Program-made: the position numbers and the translations under genes
Shown here: positions 46,779 through 59,526 of the stretch, one piece after another
How positions within the stretch are numbered: the first letter of the stretch is position 1
Layout: the number at the start of each line of letters is the position of its first letter
From: Mesorhabditis belari
Lineage: Eukaryota > Nematoda > Chromadorea > Rhabditida > Rhabditidae
NCBI GenBank assembly: GCA_958450365.1
Contig: CAUEEP010000888.1
Span: forward strand, 186,501 to 250,500
Direction: 5' to 3'
Length of the DNA: 64,000 nt
The notes under the pieces: generated by a model
Databases searched by the model: none
Seen by the model: the letters and a program-made list of their open reading frames with translations, nothing else
What the model was told of the DNA's origin: nothing

Positions 46779-49595
46779 ATGGATGAATCTTGTCCGAATT
46801 TCTCAATGTATTCCTCAAATCCGTTAATAAAAATGATGTTTTGCTTTCAAATTCTCTTCGCCACAATGGGAATTATCTCGATTTTGTGCACGTTTCGACG
46901 AGCGTTTTCGTCGATTTTACTCGATTCTGGTTTCAAAGAACACCTCTTTTGCTGTTATTTCGTTCATTTGAGTCAAAGTCTGGCGATGATTTGTGGAGCA
47001 GTTTGTTGATTTGAATCCATTCTAAATTTCTAAAAGCATTAAAGTACCGTAGTAAAACTTTAAAAGAGGTAAGATTACGGTAAGGAAGTTGACAATGTGT
47101 AGAAAAGAAAGTAAGACAGAAAAACACTCCAATTCTCCCACTCAATCCAGGCAAGATTGTTGGGGCAACGACTCTAGTTCAATTTAAACTTTTAGCTTCA
47201 AACTGTTCAAGCCAGGCAGGGTTAGCTTAGAAAACGGACTAATGATAACCAAGTTTAGTCAATTTTGGTGAAATGTTCTTTTTTCTTCAACTAAAGTCGT
47301 ATTTTAACTAACACTAGTCAGAGCTGGATCAAGATTTGACCTAAAAATCTTCTTCCAGACATTCTTCATCATTCTCTACTCAACCCAACCTCCATGTTCT
47401 GCAACGATTTCCTTTGCTTTTTGTTTTTATCTCCGAAGTTCGATCACTTTTTCCGTTTTCTCTCTGCCAATGCTTAATCTGACATTAACCGCTTTTCGAA
47501 TTATCTCCTTTTATGGGGGATCTTTTGTGAAAAGAAGGGAAGCAATTATTCGAAGATTATTGACACTTTTTGCGGTTAGTTTTTAAGTGATAGATCTAAT
47601 GAAATGATTTAGATAATCATTTCCTTTGCTGAATTCTGGTGGAGAATGTCGGTCATGGTTTTTCCGAACAAGCAAACAGCTTACTGTAAAAGTACAACTT
47701 CAAGAAATAATCTCGAATCTTTGATCACTGGAATGATGGAAGTGATCACGATTTTGTGCTCATTGTTACTCGTCTATTTGTATAAACGGGAAAATCGGTA
47801 AATTTGATGGAAATCCAGGCATTTTCAACCCTTTGAAGACCACTAACTTTATTTAGAGATAATATTATTGATAACTTTTTATGTAGTTTTAAAAAAACAC
47901 TTCAGTTCCTCGAATGATATAATATAGAGCTTGATTGGATCACAGAGTCCTGAAAAAAAATCAAGAGACAAAACGTTAAAAAGTTGAGACCAATTAAATC
48001 CGAGTTTCAATTGGAAGACACAATAAAATGAATCAATTCCTCGACCTTGAAAACTCCCGGGTAGAAATTTACAACTAAATATCTTTTTTTGTGCCACCTA
48101 CAAAGTGGCTTCCAAAAAGCACATATTTGGCCTGCCCAGTTCGTTGTTTTCTTGCAAGATTCCCACAAGACACACTGTTTTCTGTTTGTTTTCAAAGTTT
48201 ACAATGTTTTCAACATATTCTTTTGTTCTAAAAACAACTCCAAGAAAGTTTTACTCAAGCTTTTTTTGTAATTTATAAGTCATATATCAATTTCCTTGAA
48301 AACTAGCCAAATTTCTAGCCAAAGTTCAGCTACAATGCTTGTAGTAAAAAAAAGTCCTTTAGTTGAAAAAGGACGCTCAGAAAGTTTGAAAAAATGATTT
48401 ACCAATTCCCCAAGGACTTGCGAGTTCAACGATTTTTGAGGAAAAATCTCCAAAGATTCGGTCAATTTTTTTGGGTGAAATTTTATATTCTTTAATAATA
48501 TGCATCAAAAGTCTAAAATGATTGCAAAAATGGAAAGTAAGAAGTTCATGAAGTTTAACTTTATGGTTATTGCTAAATACTAAAGTTACAGTAATCGATA
48601 CTTTCCGGTTATGTCTGCCAAAATTTGTATTTTAGGTAAGTAAGGGCATCGTCGACGCAAAGAATAAACGACCGAATAGAAAGAAAAACGTAGATAGATA
48701 CTTAGAAAGAAAAATAGAAAGAAATTAATTTTTCATTGCTAGTTGACAAGAAGACAAGACAAGAATACCAATTTTGTTTTAATGCAAATTTTGGGAGACA
48801 TAACTGGATTGATTTATAGGAATTTTCGCCAAGTTTTTTAAAATGCAAATTTTGGGAGATATAGCCGGAAAGTACCCGGTAATCTTATAGAGAGATTTGG
48901 TAAAGCTACAGTTACAATAGCCTAAGCCTTTCCAGAACAAAGCGCTCCTTCGACATCTCGGTGAATCTCACTAGACGCCAGCTTTTCTCAACGATGACCC
49001 TCTTTTTGCCATACAGGTTTTTCATAACTTTTTCGAAGTCTCAACAATTTTCAGCTTTTTCCATGCTTTCTCATTTCTCGTCTTCACTTTCATCGCTTTG
49101 GCCTACAGAAATATGGCGATCGTCGTGCAAGAACCACTAAAGTCGGTGATTGGCGGATTTCTTTTTGTAAGTTACGGATTAAAAGTTGATACCAAAGACT
49201 AGAAACTAAACTGGGTCCAGTGATCTTAAGTCAGCCTAAGTTAAGCAAAGCAAGGGCCAGGCTAGGTCAAGGTCGAGCTTCTGGTGAGCCTAGGTATCAG
49301 AATATGGCTTTTGAGCCGCCCTTTTCTGAACAATGCTTTTGAAAGTTGCCAGGGATGAACTCAAACACATTGATCAAATCTTCAAATGCAAAACCTTCAA
49401 ATCACCAAATTTCAGTGTCCAATGTATTTCACAGCACTCTCCCCATGGATAATCCATTGGATCGTGATGACGAGCGAAAAGAAAAGAGCCGATAAAACGA
49501 ATACTTTAATCAATTTGGAGGAAAAAGCGAAGAGTGTCTATTTTGAGAATTATCGATCACAATGGGAACATCAGAGGATCGATGATAAGAAGTAA
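46779..49595 (+). CDS. sra-superfamily 7TM chemoreceptor, intact
   Basis: Six exons (46779-47000, 47359-47574, 47613-47797, 48936-49016, 49055-49166, 49416-49595) give 331 residues in phase, the usual length for Sra/Srb-type receptors. Seven hydrophobic segments are evident. Family-like features: a Cys pair in PPCSATISF and TAYCKST, LNLTLTAFRIISFYG after TM3, a short RTKRSFDISVNLTRRQLFS loop before TM6, PWIIHWIV in TM7, and a C-terminal YFENYRSQW typical of sra/srab tails. It probably acts as a chemosensory GPCR. It starts 136 bases after the decayed receptor but belongs to a different family. The 1.1 kb intron 3 contains MITE debris. Whether it is sra, srab or srb cannot be settled by eye. 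Confidence 0.8.
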
Positions 49596-50063
49596 ACAAT
49601 GAGAAATTGTTGAAAATTTGGTGACAAGTTATGATGTTTTCTAAAAGGTGAATAATTTGGGAAAGTAATCTTCTTTTCGTAATCTTTCCTTCATCCGTCC
49701 AACTTAATTTGGATCTCATACAATTTCCAGCTTGATTTCTCATCGAATGAGTTCAAAACCAAGTGAATCGGGTAAAAGCCGAAGGAAAGGTTACGGTAGT
49801 TCCCCAAATTGGCTATCTTTTAGAAAACAAAGAAACGGTAATCAAAGCCTAGCCGGGTTTTTAAATCAGAAAACAATTTTAGTCTAAAGAAACCCAATCT
49901 CATTGCGAATTTTTGGCAAAAAGGAAAAGTTGCATGTCTGTCAAATGCTTCGACTTGATAAAGAATTAAAATTATTGTTAAAATGTTTGTCTTAACCTTT
50001 ATTTTGATGCATTTCTTGGTACAAAGTACGATTTTGAATCCAAATTCTCGTTTATTTATTCAT
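49596..50063. other. Short spacer
   Basis: Contains a fragment of the TACGGTAG/TTTTAGAAAA MITE family at about 49790-49830. No gene. Confidence 0.4.
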
Positions 50064-50853
50064 TTACAAACAAAAACATTTCGTCTCGTTTCGCACATTC
50101 GTCTCCCAGGTGCAGTGTCTCCATCCGTGCCACATTTTCGAACACCCAATGTCCGAGCAAGTATTCCCAGCACCCGAACAACCGTCATCACCATCTAGGT
50201 GCTCGAAATTTGCAGCTCCGACGAGTTTTGATCCGAGAACGGCCTGGAAATTCGTTTTTCAACCTTGTCAGTCTTTCTGTTGTATTGTAGCAGTTAAAGC
50301 TAGCGCAAGGCAATCTCTACTACTTTTATTATGTTGAGAATTTGAAAATTTTGTCAGTTAGGCAGCTTTTATTCAAGCATCCTGTAGCACAGGTCAGTTC
50401 TGGGCCTCAATTATTCCAATAGAAGCCCAGCACTAGAGCATTTTTAGTAACAAGATATCATGAATCTTTTGATCTAAATCTAGCCTGCCTGCAGTTCTAT
50501 TAGGCCGGCCGATCAGTCCTTGGACATTGCATTTAAAAAGAAATATTTAGAAAAAACCAATTCACCGATTACAACCATCGGATTTGTTTGGAAATGGATC
50601 CGAATTGTCTTTAGAAGATAGAAAAATGAAATAATAAACATTTTCTATTCACCAATTGTAGGTCAATTGGTGAATTTGTAATTTACAAAAAAAGTAAAAA
50701 AAGTGTCCAAGGACTTATCGACTAACCTAATATTTGAACAACTATCCTATTTTAAGCTATCTGAATGCTTTTAATAACCTGATTTGGTGCCGTCATTGTC
50801 TGTTGAACGATCAGAGCCAAAGCAATGAAAAATAGAAAAAGAAGAGATTTCAT
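50064..50853 (-). CDS. Six-cysteine secreted peptide, unclassified
   Basis: Two exons (50853-50779 and 50243-50064) give 84 residues. Residues 1-21 (MKSLLFLFFIALALIVQQTM) form a signal peptide. The C-terminal half carries six cysteines in the order C-x6-C-x4-C-x9-C-x11-C-x-C, ending CFCL. Even cysteine number, small size and signal peptide fit a disulfide-bonded secreted peptide such as an antimicrobial or signalling peptide. The spacing is close to but not the same as the CS-alpha-beta pattern, which needs C-x3-C, so I do not assign it. The 535-base intron contains an inverted repeat (about 50505-50730). The signal peptide and the cysteine exon are joined only by splice logic. Confidence 0.6.
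50505..50730. repeat. Short inverted-repeat element
   Basis: GATCAGTCCTTGGACATTGC and the inverted GTCGATAAGTCCTTGGACAC flank about 180 bases inside the cysteine-peptide intron. Confidence 0.55.
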
Positions 50854-51209
50854 CTTTATTTCAATTGAAATTGAGGGAATTGTGCCAGAGATTGTAAATT
50901 TCTGCTTTTAAAGCCAAAAGCTTTCACTGATAAGGACTCAATTTGGGTGTTTTTTTTGGCTCAAAGATGACAAATCGCTTCTGCTTTTCGTGTTTATTCG
51001 AAGGTGGAAATGAGAATGAGATTCGGGAAATCAGCAAGGTGATTTGAAAGCACAAAAATTGCTGTAACAAGTCAATTCATTTGGTGAGATTTCACTTTCA
51101 GAAGATTTATGCAATTTGGATCAGATCAGAATGCGAGAAAAATGACTTATTACAGAAAAATGAAAAAAAGACTTCAGAAGAATTCAGCTTATAAAAAGCA
51201 AAAATTCTC
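50854..51209. other. Presumed upstream region of the cysteine peptide
   Basis: AT-rich, with no recognised gene or repeat. It runs up to the tRNA-Ala gene. Confidence 0.4.
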
Positions 51210-51281
51210 TGGAGGTATGGGGAATTGAACCCCAGACCTCTCGCATGCTAAGCGAGCGCTCTACCACTGAGCTATACCCCC
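51210..51281 (-). tRNA. tRNA-Ala(AGC): tRNA-Ala (anticodon AGC)
   Basis: 72 bases on the minus strand: acceptor GGGGGTA/TACCTCC with one G-T pair, D arm TAGCTCAGTGGTAGAGC, anticodon loop CTTAGCA (AGC), T arm CTGGGGTTCAATTCCCCAT, discriminator A. Confidence 0.95.
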
Positions 51282-51873
51282 ACTGAAACCAGTGGTCAAG
51301 TTCCATGAGATATTCCATATTCACCAAATCAAGCCAAAAAAGGTAAATGCAAATTCCAAAGTCTTACTATTTAGGTTGTTCGGATATAAACAAACTCAGC
51401 TAAACTTTTTGTTGTTGTGAGAAAAGCTTTTAAAACATGTCGTTCTCTATTTAAAAGTACGTTATCTTGTGCATATTTGGAATGTTTTTAAACGGATAAT
51501 TTCTTATTTGTAAGGTCTTTTTTTCTTGCTTTAGATGACCAACTATCAGTCTATGATATTCTTGTATCGTTGTCGCTTCAGTATTTCTTCTTGGGTTTGC
51601 GGTTGAGATTTTGAGCTTTTCTGCATTTCGTTTTAATCGGACGCGCTCAGATCGGGAAGGTCTGAAATTTTTTTGGAAATCTGGACAACCCAGGTTTACA
51701 GTTGTACTTCAAAAACTATCAAATGCGAAATTTTCAGAAAAATCCTTGTTTGGAGCGAGTTTTACATGAAATAGTGTCAGTTTTAACCTCAAAAACTTTG
51801 ATAAGTTGCAATTCCTACCTTGTTTTGACTCAAAATTCAAACTTTGCTGAAATTCATATAAGTTAATGTTGTA
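51282..51873. other. Spacer between tRNA-Ala and the Tc3-like element
   Basis: AT-rich, no gene or repeat recognised. Confidence 0.4.
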
Positions 51874-53439
51874 CAGTGCGTTTCAAATTCTTAAACGCAC
51901 CCTCTAAAACCGCGAATTTTGCATTTTGACCGCCGCTACAACTATTAATCTTTTTCTATTAGAAAAAGCATGTTTTAAAACCTAAATAACACGAAAAAGA
52001 AGCATACTGTGAAAAGTAAAAATTTTCAAAATAGAAACTTTTTGCTAAATCAACCGTTTCAAATTCTTAAACGCACTATGAAAATATTTTTATTTATCGA
52101 GACAAATTAAAAATCAAAGGTTAAAAATCGAAACTAATAATCTGTACACGCACGATAACGATTAATTACTTGAAAAATGCGGCCTGGCATTGAATTGATG
52201 AAGTTTTGAAGAGCAGAGAAGTCGAGATCGCTCCAGGCCGAAAAAATTGCTGGTTTAAGTGTAGAAACGTCTTGAAACTGACGATGATTCTTGTAGACAG
52301 CTCGGACAAGTATTCCCCATAAATTTTCTATCGGATTGAGATCAGGAGACTGAGCGGGCCAGTCCAAAGTTGCAATGTCGTTGTTTTTCAGCCAGTCTCG
52401 GGTGTCTCTGGCTCGATGAATTGACGCGTTGTCGTGTTGAAACACATAGGGAATGTTTGGATTTAGGAGCAAAAATGGCAACAAGCAATTGTTCAAGATA
52501 TCTATCTAGTCATCCGATTCGAAACCATCTTCAGAGCGACCGTTCCATCAGCACAAAAGGCGGCCCAAACCATCACAGAACCACCGTCAAAGTTTCGAGT
52601 TCCAAACACCATCGGATCACGTCGAAGATCCCTCAAATAGTAGTCAACGCCATTGGGACCATCCCAATTCCATTTCTTCTCATCGGAAAAGATCACCTAA
52701 ACGCAAAAAGAAATAATAAAACATAAGCGGCTTTCTAACCATAGACCAATCCTGATTCATGAGCCTTGGCGAACTCCAATCGAGTTTTCTTGTGCAAAAG
52801 CTTCACGACCGGTTGCGTGTTCAATAATTGTCGATCGATATGTGGATTTTCCGTGACGGCTCGCCAAATTGTCGACTTCGAAGCGTCGATTTTCAGTTCC
52901 GTTTTCACTTCATTGATCGTTTTTCCGTGGATTTTGTTCACAATATGGTGTCTAGCTCGCGGTGTAAGCTTTGGTTTTGGTCCTGGCTTCTTCTTTGGTG
53001 CAGAAACGAACTCGGACTTTCTATAATTTCGCACGGCAGAGTCGGATCGGCCCAAATTTTTTGCGATTTTCCTTATTGAGTCGCCAACCCTCAAACGAGC
53101 ATCAATCTGGCCTTTATCATAATCCGTGAGCAGCTTTCCGTGTGCCATTTACCTGGAAATTAACAAAAATTATAAATTTAATAAAAAAAATATGCCCAAC
53201 AAAACGAAAAATTTCAGACAACAACAGCAAAGGCGGGTGTGTTTAAGAATTTGAAACGGTTGATTTAGCAAAAAGTTTCTATTTTGAAAATTTTTACTTT
53301 TTACAGTATGCTTCTTTTTCGTATTATTTAGGTTTTAAGACATGCTCTTTCTAATAGAAAAAGATTAATAGTTGTAGCGGTGGTCAAAATGCAAAATTCG
53401 CGGTTTTAGAGGGTGCGTTTAAGAATTTGAAACGCACTG
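51874..53439 (-). mobile_element. Tc1/mariner element, Tc3-like, 1566 bp
   Basis: TA-flanked. The ends CAGTGCGTTTCAAATTCTTA are repeated internally: each about 203-base terminal inverted repeat (51874-52076 and 53236-53439) carries the motif CGTTTCAAATTCTTAAACGCAC twice, at the tip and at the inner end, as in Tc3, where two transposase-binding sites lie in each terminus. The interior encodes one transposase on the minus strand. The terminal repeats are well conserved, so the element is fairly young. Confidence 0.9.
52134..53148 (-). pseudogene. Tc1/Tc3-type transposase with two frameshifts
   Basis: Three frames together cover a full Tc1-family transposase. 53148-52735: paired-like HTH (DYDKGQIDARLRVGDSIRK, GRSDSAVRNY, a KKKPGPKPKLT linker). 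52696-52502: first catalytic block (VIFSDEKKWNWDGPNG, GGSVMVWAAF). 52496-52134: second block (QHDNASIHRARDTRDWL, SPDLNPIENLW). The usual DDE residues are all present. There is a plausible intron (GTTAGA to TTTAG, about 52735-52698), but the frames do not agree across it or at about 52500, so two small indels have disabled the gene. It could still move if another copy supplies transposase. Confidence 0.85.
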
Positions 53440-53577
53440 TATAACAGAAAATAGTTTGTGCCGAGATTAAAAGAAAAAACTGATCACAAACGGTTTTGAT
53501 GTCATTTTTGGAAAGAATTAAGCTTTGAATTGAACTCCACTCAAAGCTCAATCGGCTTTTATAGCTCTTTGAATTTA

Positions 53578-54097
53578 TTAGGTTGATGCAAAAGTCTTTT
53601 TCATTTTTTTCGTACTTCTTTTGAAAAATAACAAAGTCATCAATTAACCTATGGTTTGCTCTAAATGAAAAGTGTTTATTGTTCAATTTCCCATCTTTTT
53701 AAGTCAATTTGGGTTCACTTTCAAGCAAATTCGAGAGTGAAAACGGGTTTTTCATAAAAATCTATAAAAACCTCTATAAAGAAATTGGCTGAATCAATTT
53801 CTCTGAAAATCTGAAAAATATCTAACTTTTTGTGCTCTATCTTTTATTTATTAACATCAAGATTGGTTTCCTTAGCTAAAGCGTCTAAAATGCATCATCG
53901 AGCCGTCGCCTTTTTTGACTACCCGACTTCAGGCTCTCAAAAAAGTCTAGACATAAGACATTTTAAACTCGTTTTAATGTCATTTTGCAGAAAAATAATT
54001 GGCCTTTCGAATGCAATAAACCGTTGTTCAATTGGTGCATTTGTTACTTTTTAACGGAAGTACGAAAAAAATGAAAAAGACTTTTGCATCAACCTAA
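53578..54097. mobile_element. mariner-type MITE, 520 bp
   Basis: TA-flanked, with inverted ends TTAGGTTGATGCAAAAGTCT that continue for over 40 bases (GAAGTACGAAAAAAATGAAA). The ends match the classical mariner terminus TTAGGTTGxTGCAAAAGT. No transposase inside. Confidence 0.85.
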
Positions 54098-54295
54098 TAT
54101 TTAGTGTGCATTTCCATTGTGCAATGTAAAGATTTTGGAAAAAACTCAACACTTTACTTTTTTGTCGTATTGGATAATTGCACAATCAAAAGTCTGAGTG
54201 GTTTTTTCGTTTAATGCTTTGTGTGTATCAAGTTTTATTTCGAGTTTTAGATACAAAGCTTTCAAATATTTCAGATAATTTTAGACGAAATTTAT

Positions 54296-57200
54296 TCAGC
54301 CCATGATTGGTTGTTGTCGTTGAGCTCCACGAAGGAAGTTGATGATTGGCATGTAGACTTGGTTGGCGGCACTGAAAAATACATTTTCAGTAGATTTCTA
54401 TAGTTGATGAAGTGAATTTATCAAGCTTTAAGTAATAGCAACTTCATCTTTTAACTTGTAGACTCTTGTCATTAAGTGTAAACGTATTACGGTAGTTTTC
54501 TGAAATGGGGGCCCTTTAGAAAAGCAGATAAGAGAAAAGCAGTCAATGATTGTTGCTTGAGCAGTGAGTTTTCTAAAACGTCCCCCTTTTTTCTACCGTA
54601 ATCTCGCCTATATGAATTTATCAAGCTTTAAGTATCAACTTCAACTTGTAACAGGTTTTGAATTCTTGAAAGCTCTTACTTGAGTCCCCAGACGAAATCC
54701 ATATGGGCGAAGTTGGGAAGCTCGATGTTGTTCTGAATTTTGATTAGCAAAATTAATTGAGAGAATTTCGACCCTTTTTTCTATTTTGCAAGTATTTAAC
54801 AAACCCTTAACCATTGCTTGTTCAAGATGGGCAAGAGCCAGTTCTCGATGTCGATTTTATCGGCGAACACGTCCAAATCACCCCAGAAAAGATGCGTGGG
54901 CGCGTTGATTTTCGAGAAATCGTAGAGTGGTGGGCTTGGCTGGAAATTGGCACAGATTAGGATGCAGTAATAATAATTTGTAATACATTAATTAAAAATT
55001 TAGACTGGATATGATTTTTCAGATCTAGCTGTTAGAGCTGTAAAAATAACTTTGAATCTTCCCCACCTGTCCGTATTTGGCGATGTTGAGCTGAGCGTTT
55101 CCGAAGTCGTACTTGGGCACCTGAAATCGGTAAAATGAGCCAAATTCCCAAGAACTCTCAAATTTTAATTTCAATCATTCTAATCAGAAAATCAAATTCT
55201 ATTCTATTTTAGTCAATTTTTAAGATCAAAACCGACCACTCCTTGAGCATTGATGTTCTGAAGGTAATGGATGAAGTTCTGGGTTGAAGAGGGCGATGGA
55301 GTATGGGAAAGGTAGATGGGGAGACGGCTCTGGAAAAGAAGAAATACTGATTCAGATCTAAGACTTCTAGAAGTTTAACTGAAGTTAACAATGAAGAAAA
55401 TGAAGTTGTTTGCTGTAAAATAACAACGACTCACGATGTTGAACTGGGAAGCACTTGGCGAGCCGCTGGTGAGGAAGAGGAAATTGTCGCACACTGGTCC
55501 CGATTGGCACACCTGGGTTCTAAAATGTGAAATATTTTGTGATTAAGCTATTAGGGTGATCAGGTCTCATATAAAAGATGGAATTCTGAAAGAATTTTGG
55601 ATACTGGCATTGCAGGATGCTGCATTTAGTGTTGCTCTCTACAAAAACAAATGATTTTCTCAAAAACCAAAAGAGCTGACAGTTTTTTGTTTAGATATTT
55701 AAAAACTAGGCACATTTTTCATTAGATTCATGAGTTAGCGTCAAAATTTAAACTTTCATTTGTTTCATATAAGACTTTAAACTTGGCTCTCGAAAAAGTG
55801 AAATTTGTCAAAAATGTGCTCATTTTTGTCAGCGAAGATAAGCTCGCATTTGCAATAATGGAGCTTAAAAATCACTAATTTTATAGTAATTAACTCTAAA
55901 AACGTATTAATGCAGAAAAAGACGATTTTTAGAGACCCCAAACTTGAATCTAACTGTTTTTCAGCATGGCATTTTTTGTACTGTTCGGCTAGGGTTGTCA
56001 AAGTCATTAAAAAGTCATTAAATGTTACGTAAAAATTACGCGTAGGTTTTATGATCAATTGTTTTTTTCAGCTTAGGTTAATGTATTGTCTTAGAAAGCG
56101 AAAAAGATGCATTAAGCGCAACACACAATAAATGCCGCACCCTGTATTTTGCACAAGCCCTTACTTGAGTTGGTTGACAAGATCGGATCTTGGGATGAGT
56201 TGACCGGCACCGAACAAGGAGAAAAGTTGCTGAAAATGGGATTTCTTGAATAAGCATTTCAATTCAAACATCTTGTGTCAAGTTTCCGAGAGTTTTGGCC
56301 ATTGTGAAGAGGGGTCCTTTCACGTTGTTCATCGTGCCCAATGGCGCCAAAGCGAAGTGGTTTGCAATCTGAAGATTGAAAGGTTTCAAAAGAGCAGGAC
56401 TGGTTACAGTATTGAAATTAGAATGTTCAAGTATATGAGATAATTGAGAATTACAGCATTAGATTGAGAATTACAGTATTTGATGACTCACCTTTTGAGC
56501 AAAGGTCGGATCCTCGGAGAGACGGGCGAACATCATCAAAGCGCCCTGGAAAGTGGAAAGTTGGCTTTTGAAAGATCTTGTTCAAGTTTTTAAAGCTTAC
56601 TCAGTTGATTATCATGATACAGTAGTTATTTGAGCAATTGCACTAAGTTATACTGCGATCCAGCCACAGAATAGCAAAACTGAACTTAAAAGAAAAGATT
56701 GTAAGGCATTATAGTCACATTCTAGAAAGCCCTACTGTAGCCAGTCTATTTCAGATTATTGTAGCCTATAGAATGCTTAGTTTGCAAACTAACTTGAGAG
56801 TGTCCGATGTAGTTGAGCGATTGCTGGTTGGTCATTTGCAAGATGTAGTTGACGAAAGCGGGAAGAGTGCTAGCAGCATCATCAAAGCTGAAAAATGGAT
56901 CAAATTGAGCATTGATCTAAGTTTAAAAACAAATCAGACTTATATCTTGTCAGATTTGTCCGTTATCTGTTTTCAAAAACTTACGAGAACTTCCAAAAGG
57001 CGGGATTTTGTGGGCTCAACGTCTTATGTCTCATTCCATACGTGTTTCCGCGCAAGTTTCCGAGCCACACATCAAAGCCAGCGTCGGCGAAGAGGAAAGC
57101 TGAAAAATTGAGTTAAATTGAGCCAATTCCTTTTCAGAATAATTTTAATCATATTAAGCCACAGTAACCTTTATAGTTCTTTAAATGAACAGATATATTT

Positions 57201-57817
57201 TTAAATTTTAGACGGAGTCCTAGGTAGCTCAGGAGAGCGGTGGCAAGCTTTACGACTCACTGTATTAAGTCAATTTATAGCAGGAATTAGCTTATCAGTC
57301 TAAACTGGCTTATAATATCGATGATTAGCAAACGAACCGGCAGATTGTTGTGGCAAGTTGCTCACCCAGACACTCGAGTCGGCCATCAATCCGTGTTGCA
57401 TGAGAACGACTGGCTTGTTGGCGGTGCGGACGCCTAAATGTCGGGATTTAGATAAATAGATTTTGGCTTTCTTAAGCTGCCAAAGAAATTTAGAAAGTTT
57501 TTACCATTTTTGCCGTTTGGAATTCGATGAAGATCGATCATGTAGCCATCAATGGTGGTGATCGTATGGACCTCGACTGCATACCCCCAACGTTGGATGA
57601 TTTGAGGCTGAAAGTGGAATTGGAGATTGCAAAAAAGTCTCGGATTATAGCTCAGCTTAAAGGCTTTAAAGCTTGCTAAAAGTTTGAAGCTTAAAAGTTA
57701 TAAATCAAAATTTCAAAGCTAAACAACCGTGGTCATTGAAATCTCCGGATCGGAGGAGGCGAAGATTTGAGCCGAAGCTCCGCACAAACAAAGCACACCC
57801 AAGAAAAGGAATTTCAT
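54296..57817 (-). CDS. Lysosomal acid lipase-like (lipl family)
   Basis: Fourteen exons join to 402 residues: 57817-57728, 57607-57505, 57433-57338, 57099-56985, 56887-56794, 56545-56492, 56368-56270, 56229-56165, 55519-55435, 55329-55240, 55120-55067, 54939-54805, 54732-54680, 54371-54296. The length is standard for animal acid lipases. It has a signal peptide ([16 protein letters not shown]), the lid-domain entry [20 protein letters not shown], the oxyanion region VLMQHGL, the nucleophile Ser165 in GHSQG (split by an intron), Asp338 in GDLDVFAD and His370 in AHMDFVWG, so the catalytic triad is complete. It should hydrolyse triglycerides or cholesteryl esters in gut lysosomes; C. elegans relatives respond to fasting. 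The GT donor at 54804 is preferred over one at 54811 because only it keeps frame. Free of inserted transposons apart from a short MITE piece near 54488-54600. Confidence 0.92.
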
Positions 57818-59526
57818 CTGAAAAATGGAAAATTTTCAGAAACCTATTTCAATAACTTTTAACTTTAAAAAACTTTGCCTTTTCAAAAATTTCTAGCTTT
57901 CTTTTTATATTGAGCGGTTTTATTGGTGGATTCATGAAAAGCCGTCAAAATACCCCCAAAGAAAAGACAATACATGAGGCGAAAGATCGGAACAAATCGA
58001 GGAATCGGGAAAATTTGAGCAAACAAACAAGCTAAGATATAAAAACTGTAAATGGTTAGAACTCCTTATACTTTTTGTTCAAGATATCTCTGATCAAATG
58101 TTTGATAAAGCTCATAAAACTAAAGATAGTCTTATGAGCTTTATTTTTTGCAAGAAGAGCACCACCTAATGCTAATTTTGATAGTTCACAGATCCAACTT
58201 TTCCAAAAAAATCTTAAAATGATGCATATGGGTCCTAATTATAATTTTAAAGTCATGGCAGTAAAATTCAAAACAATCCTGGAAAAAAATTTGACTGAAC
58301 ATTTTTTCAGAAAAAAGCATAAGGGGGACCACAGGGATTTTCGAGGGTCGGACATCCAGGGGTAGAACCATGGACATAACTTTTTGTTTTAAGTGTGTTT
58401 TTTGTATGTTTTAGAACAAAACAAATAGAGTTAGAGTGATTTAAGGAAAAATAATTTTTTTCAACAACAATTCAAATTTTTCAAAAACAACAACAAACCC
58501 CCTTATGTGATTTTTTGGGGATCCGAAAAGTGGACACCAAACAATAGAGTGGCATGCAGCTCTAATAGAGAATTTACGGTATTTGGAATCATATTTTATA
58601 AACCCTTAACTTGAGGCTTTAATTTATTAGAATCATTCATAATAAAAAAAATTTGAAATTGTACAACAGATTCTAGTTGTACTGGAATGTGATCAGTGAT
58701 GATCCGGCCCCCGATCGACAGGAGCGGTGTTTTATGCGTGTTTATGTGTTCAGGGACCCCGAATTTTGAAATCAAACATTTTTTTACGGCTATCCCTGAT
58801 TATACAATAATCTCTTTACATTACAACAATAACTCGACTATACTATACAATAGTACTCGTTTTATTCTCACTTTTTCTCACTTTTTGTTTGCGAGTGTTC
58901 ATTTCAATAAACTTTCACTTCTGTATTTATTATATTTTTGCTCATTATTTATAGAATAAATGAAAATAATAGAAGAAGGTGTAACAAGGAGATCACATTT
59001 CTTGTTGATACTCCAGTTGTTATTGTTGTTGTAATAGTGGCTGTGGTAGTGGTTGTGCTCGTTGTCGTAGTCGGAGTTGCACTTGTCGTGGTTCCACTTT
59101 CGCCAATTTCATATCTTAAATGTTCAAATTTGTATGCTTTCCGTGATAACTTTAGTATTTGATTACCCAATTTTAGGGTAAATTTCAAACGCGAATTTCT
59201 CCGCTATCCCAACCTAGAATTCTTCAAAAATTTTGGCGCAAGATACCTCTAAGAATAATCTACATAATACCAAAAAAACATGTTTTCATGGTGGCGGACG
59301 AATTTTACGATCATAAATGTTTTTGGTTTTTTGAGCTGACCGTTCTCGGTCGATCCACTACAGATATGGCTCAAATTCTAAAATTAGTTTATTTCATGCT
59401 CCTACTATATAATATCAAAAAATGAGAGAGATCTACGGTGAAATGAAAATTTACGGGCATGACAAAGTGTCGGACATTTCATATCTGACAACCTAATAAC
59501 TAAAACTGTAATATCTGTTACAGGAC
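57818..59526. other. Divergent-free spacer between lipase start and CUB gene end
   Basis: No gene recognised. Pieces of a CTCTAATAGAGAATTTACGGTA repeat occur near 58560, and a GTN-rich low-complexity tract lies at about 59000-59110. Confidence 0.5.
59000..59110. repeat. GTT/GTN trinucleotide-like low-complexity tract
   Basis: Degenerate GTTGTT, GTGGTAGTG, GTCGTAGTC units read as poly-valine on one strand and poly-threonine on the other. This is simple sequence rather than a mucin gene, because no signal or splice context is present. Confidence 0.6.

Noticed and set aside
50064..50243. CS-alpha-beta defensin assignment for the cysteine peptide
   Set aside because: The helix motif needs C-x3-C, but this has C-x4-C. 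I left it unclassified.
54804..54812. Alternative lipase donor at 54811
   Set aside because: Joining it to the next exon creates a stop codon. The donor at 54804 keeps frame.
58949..59188. Threonine-rich mucin-like protein on -
   Set aside because: It is a GTN simple-sequence tract without signal peptide, start context or splice sites.
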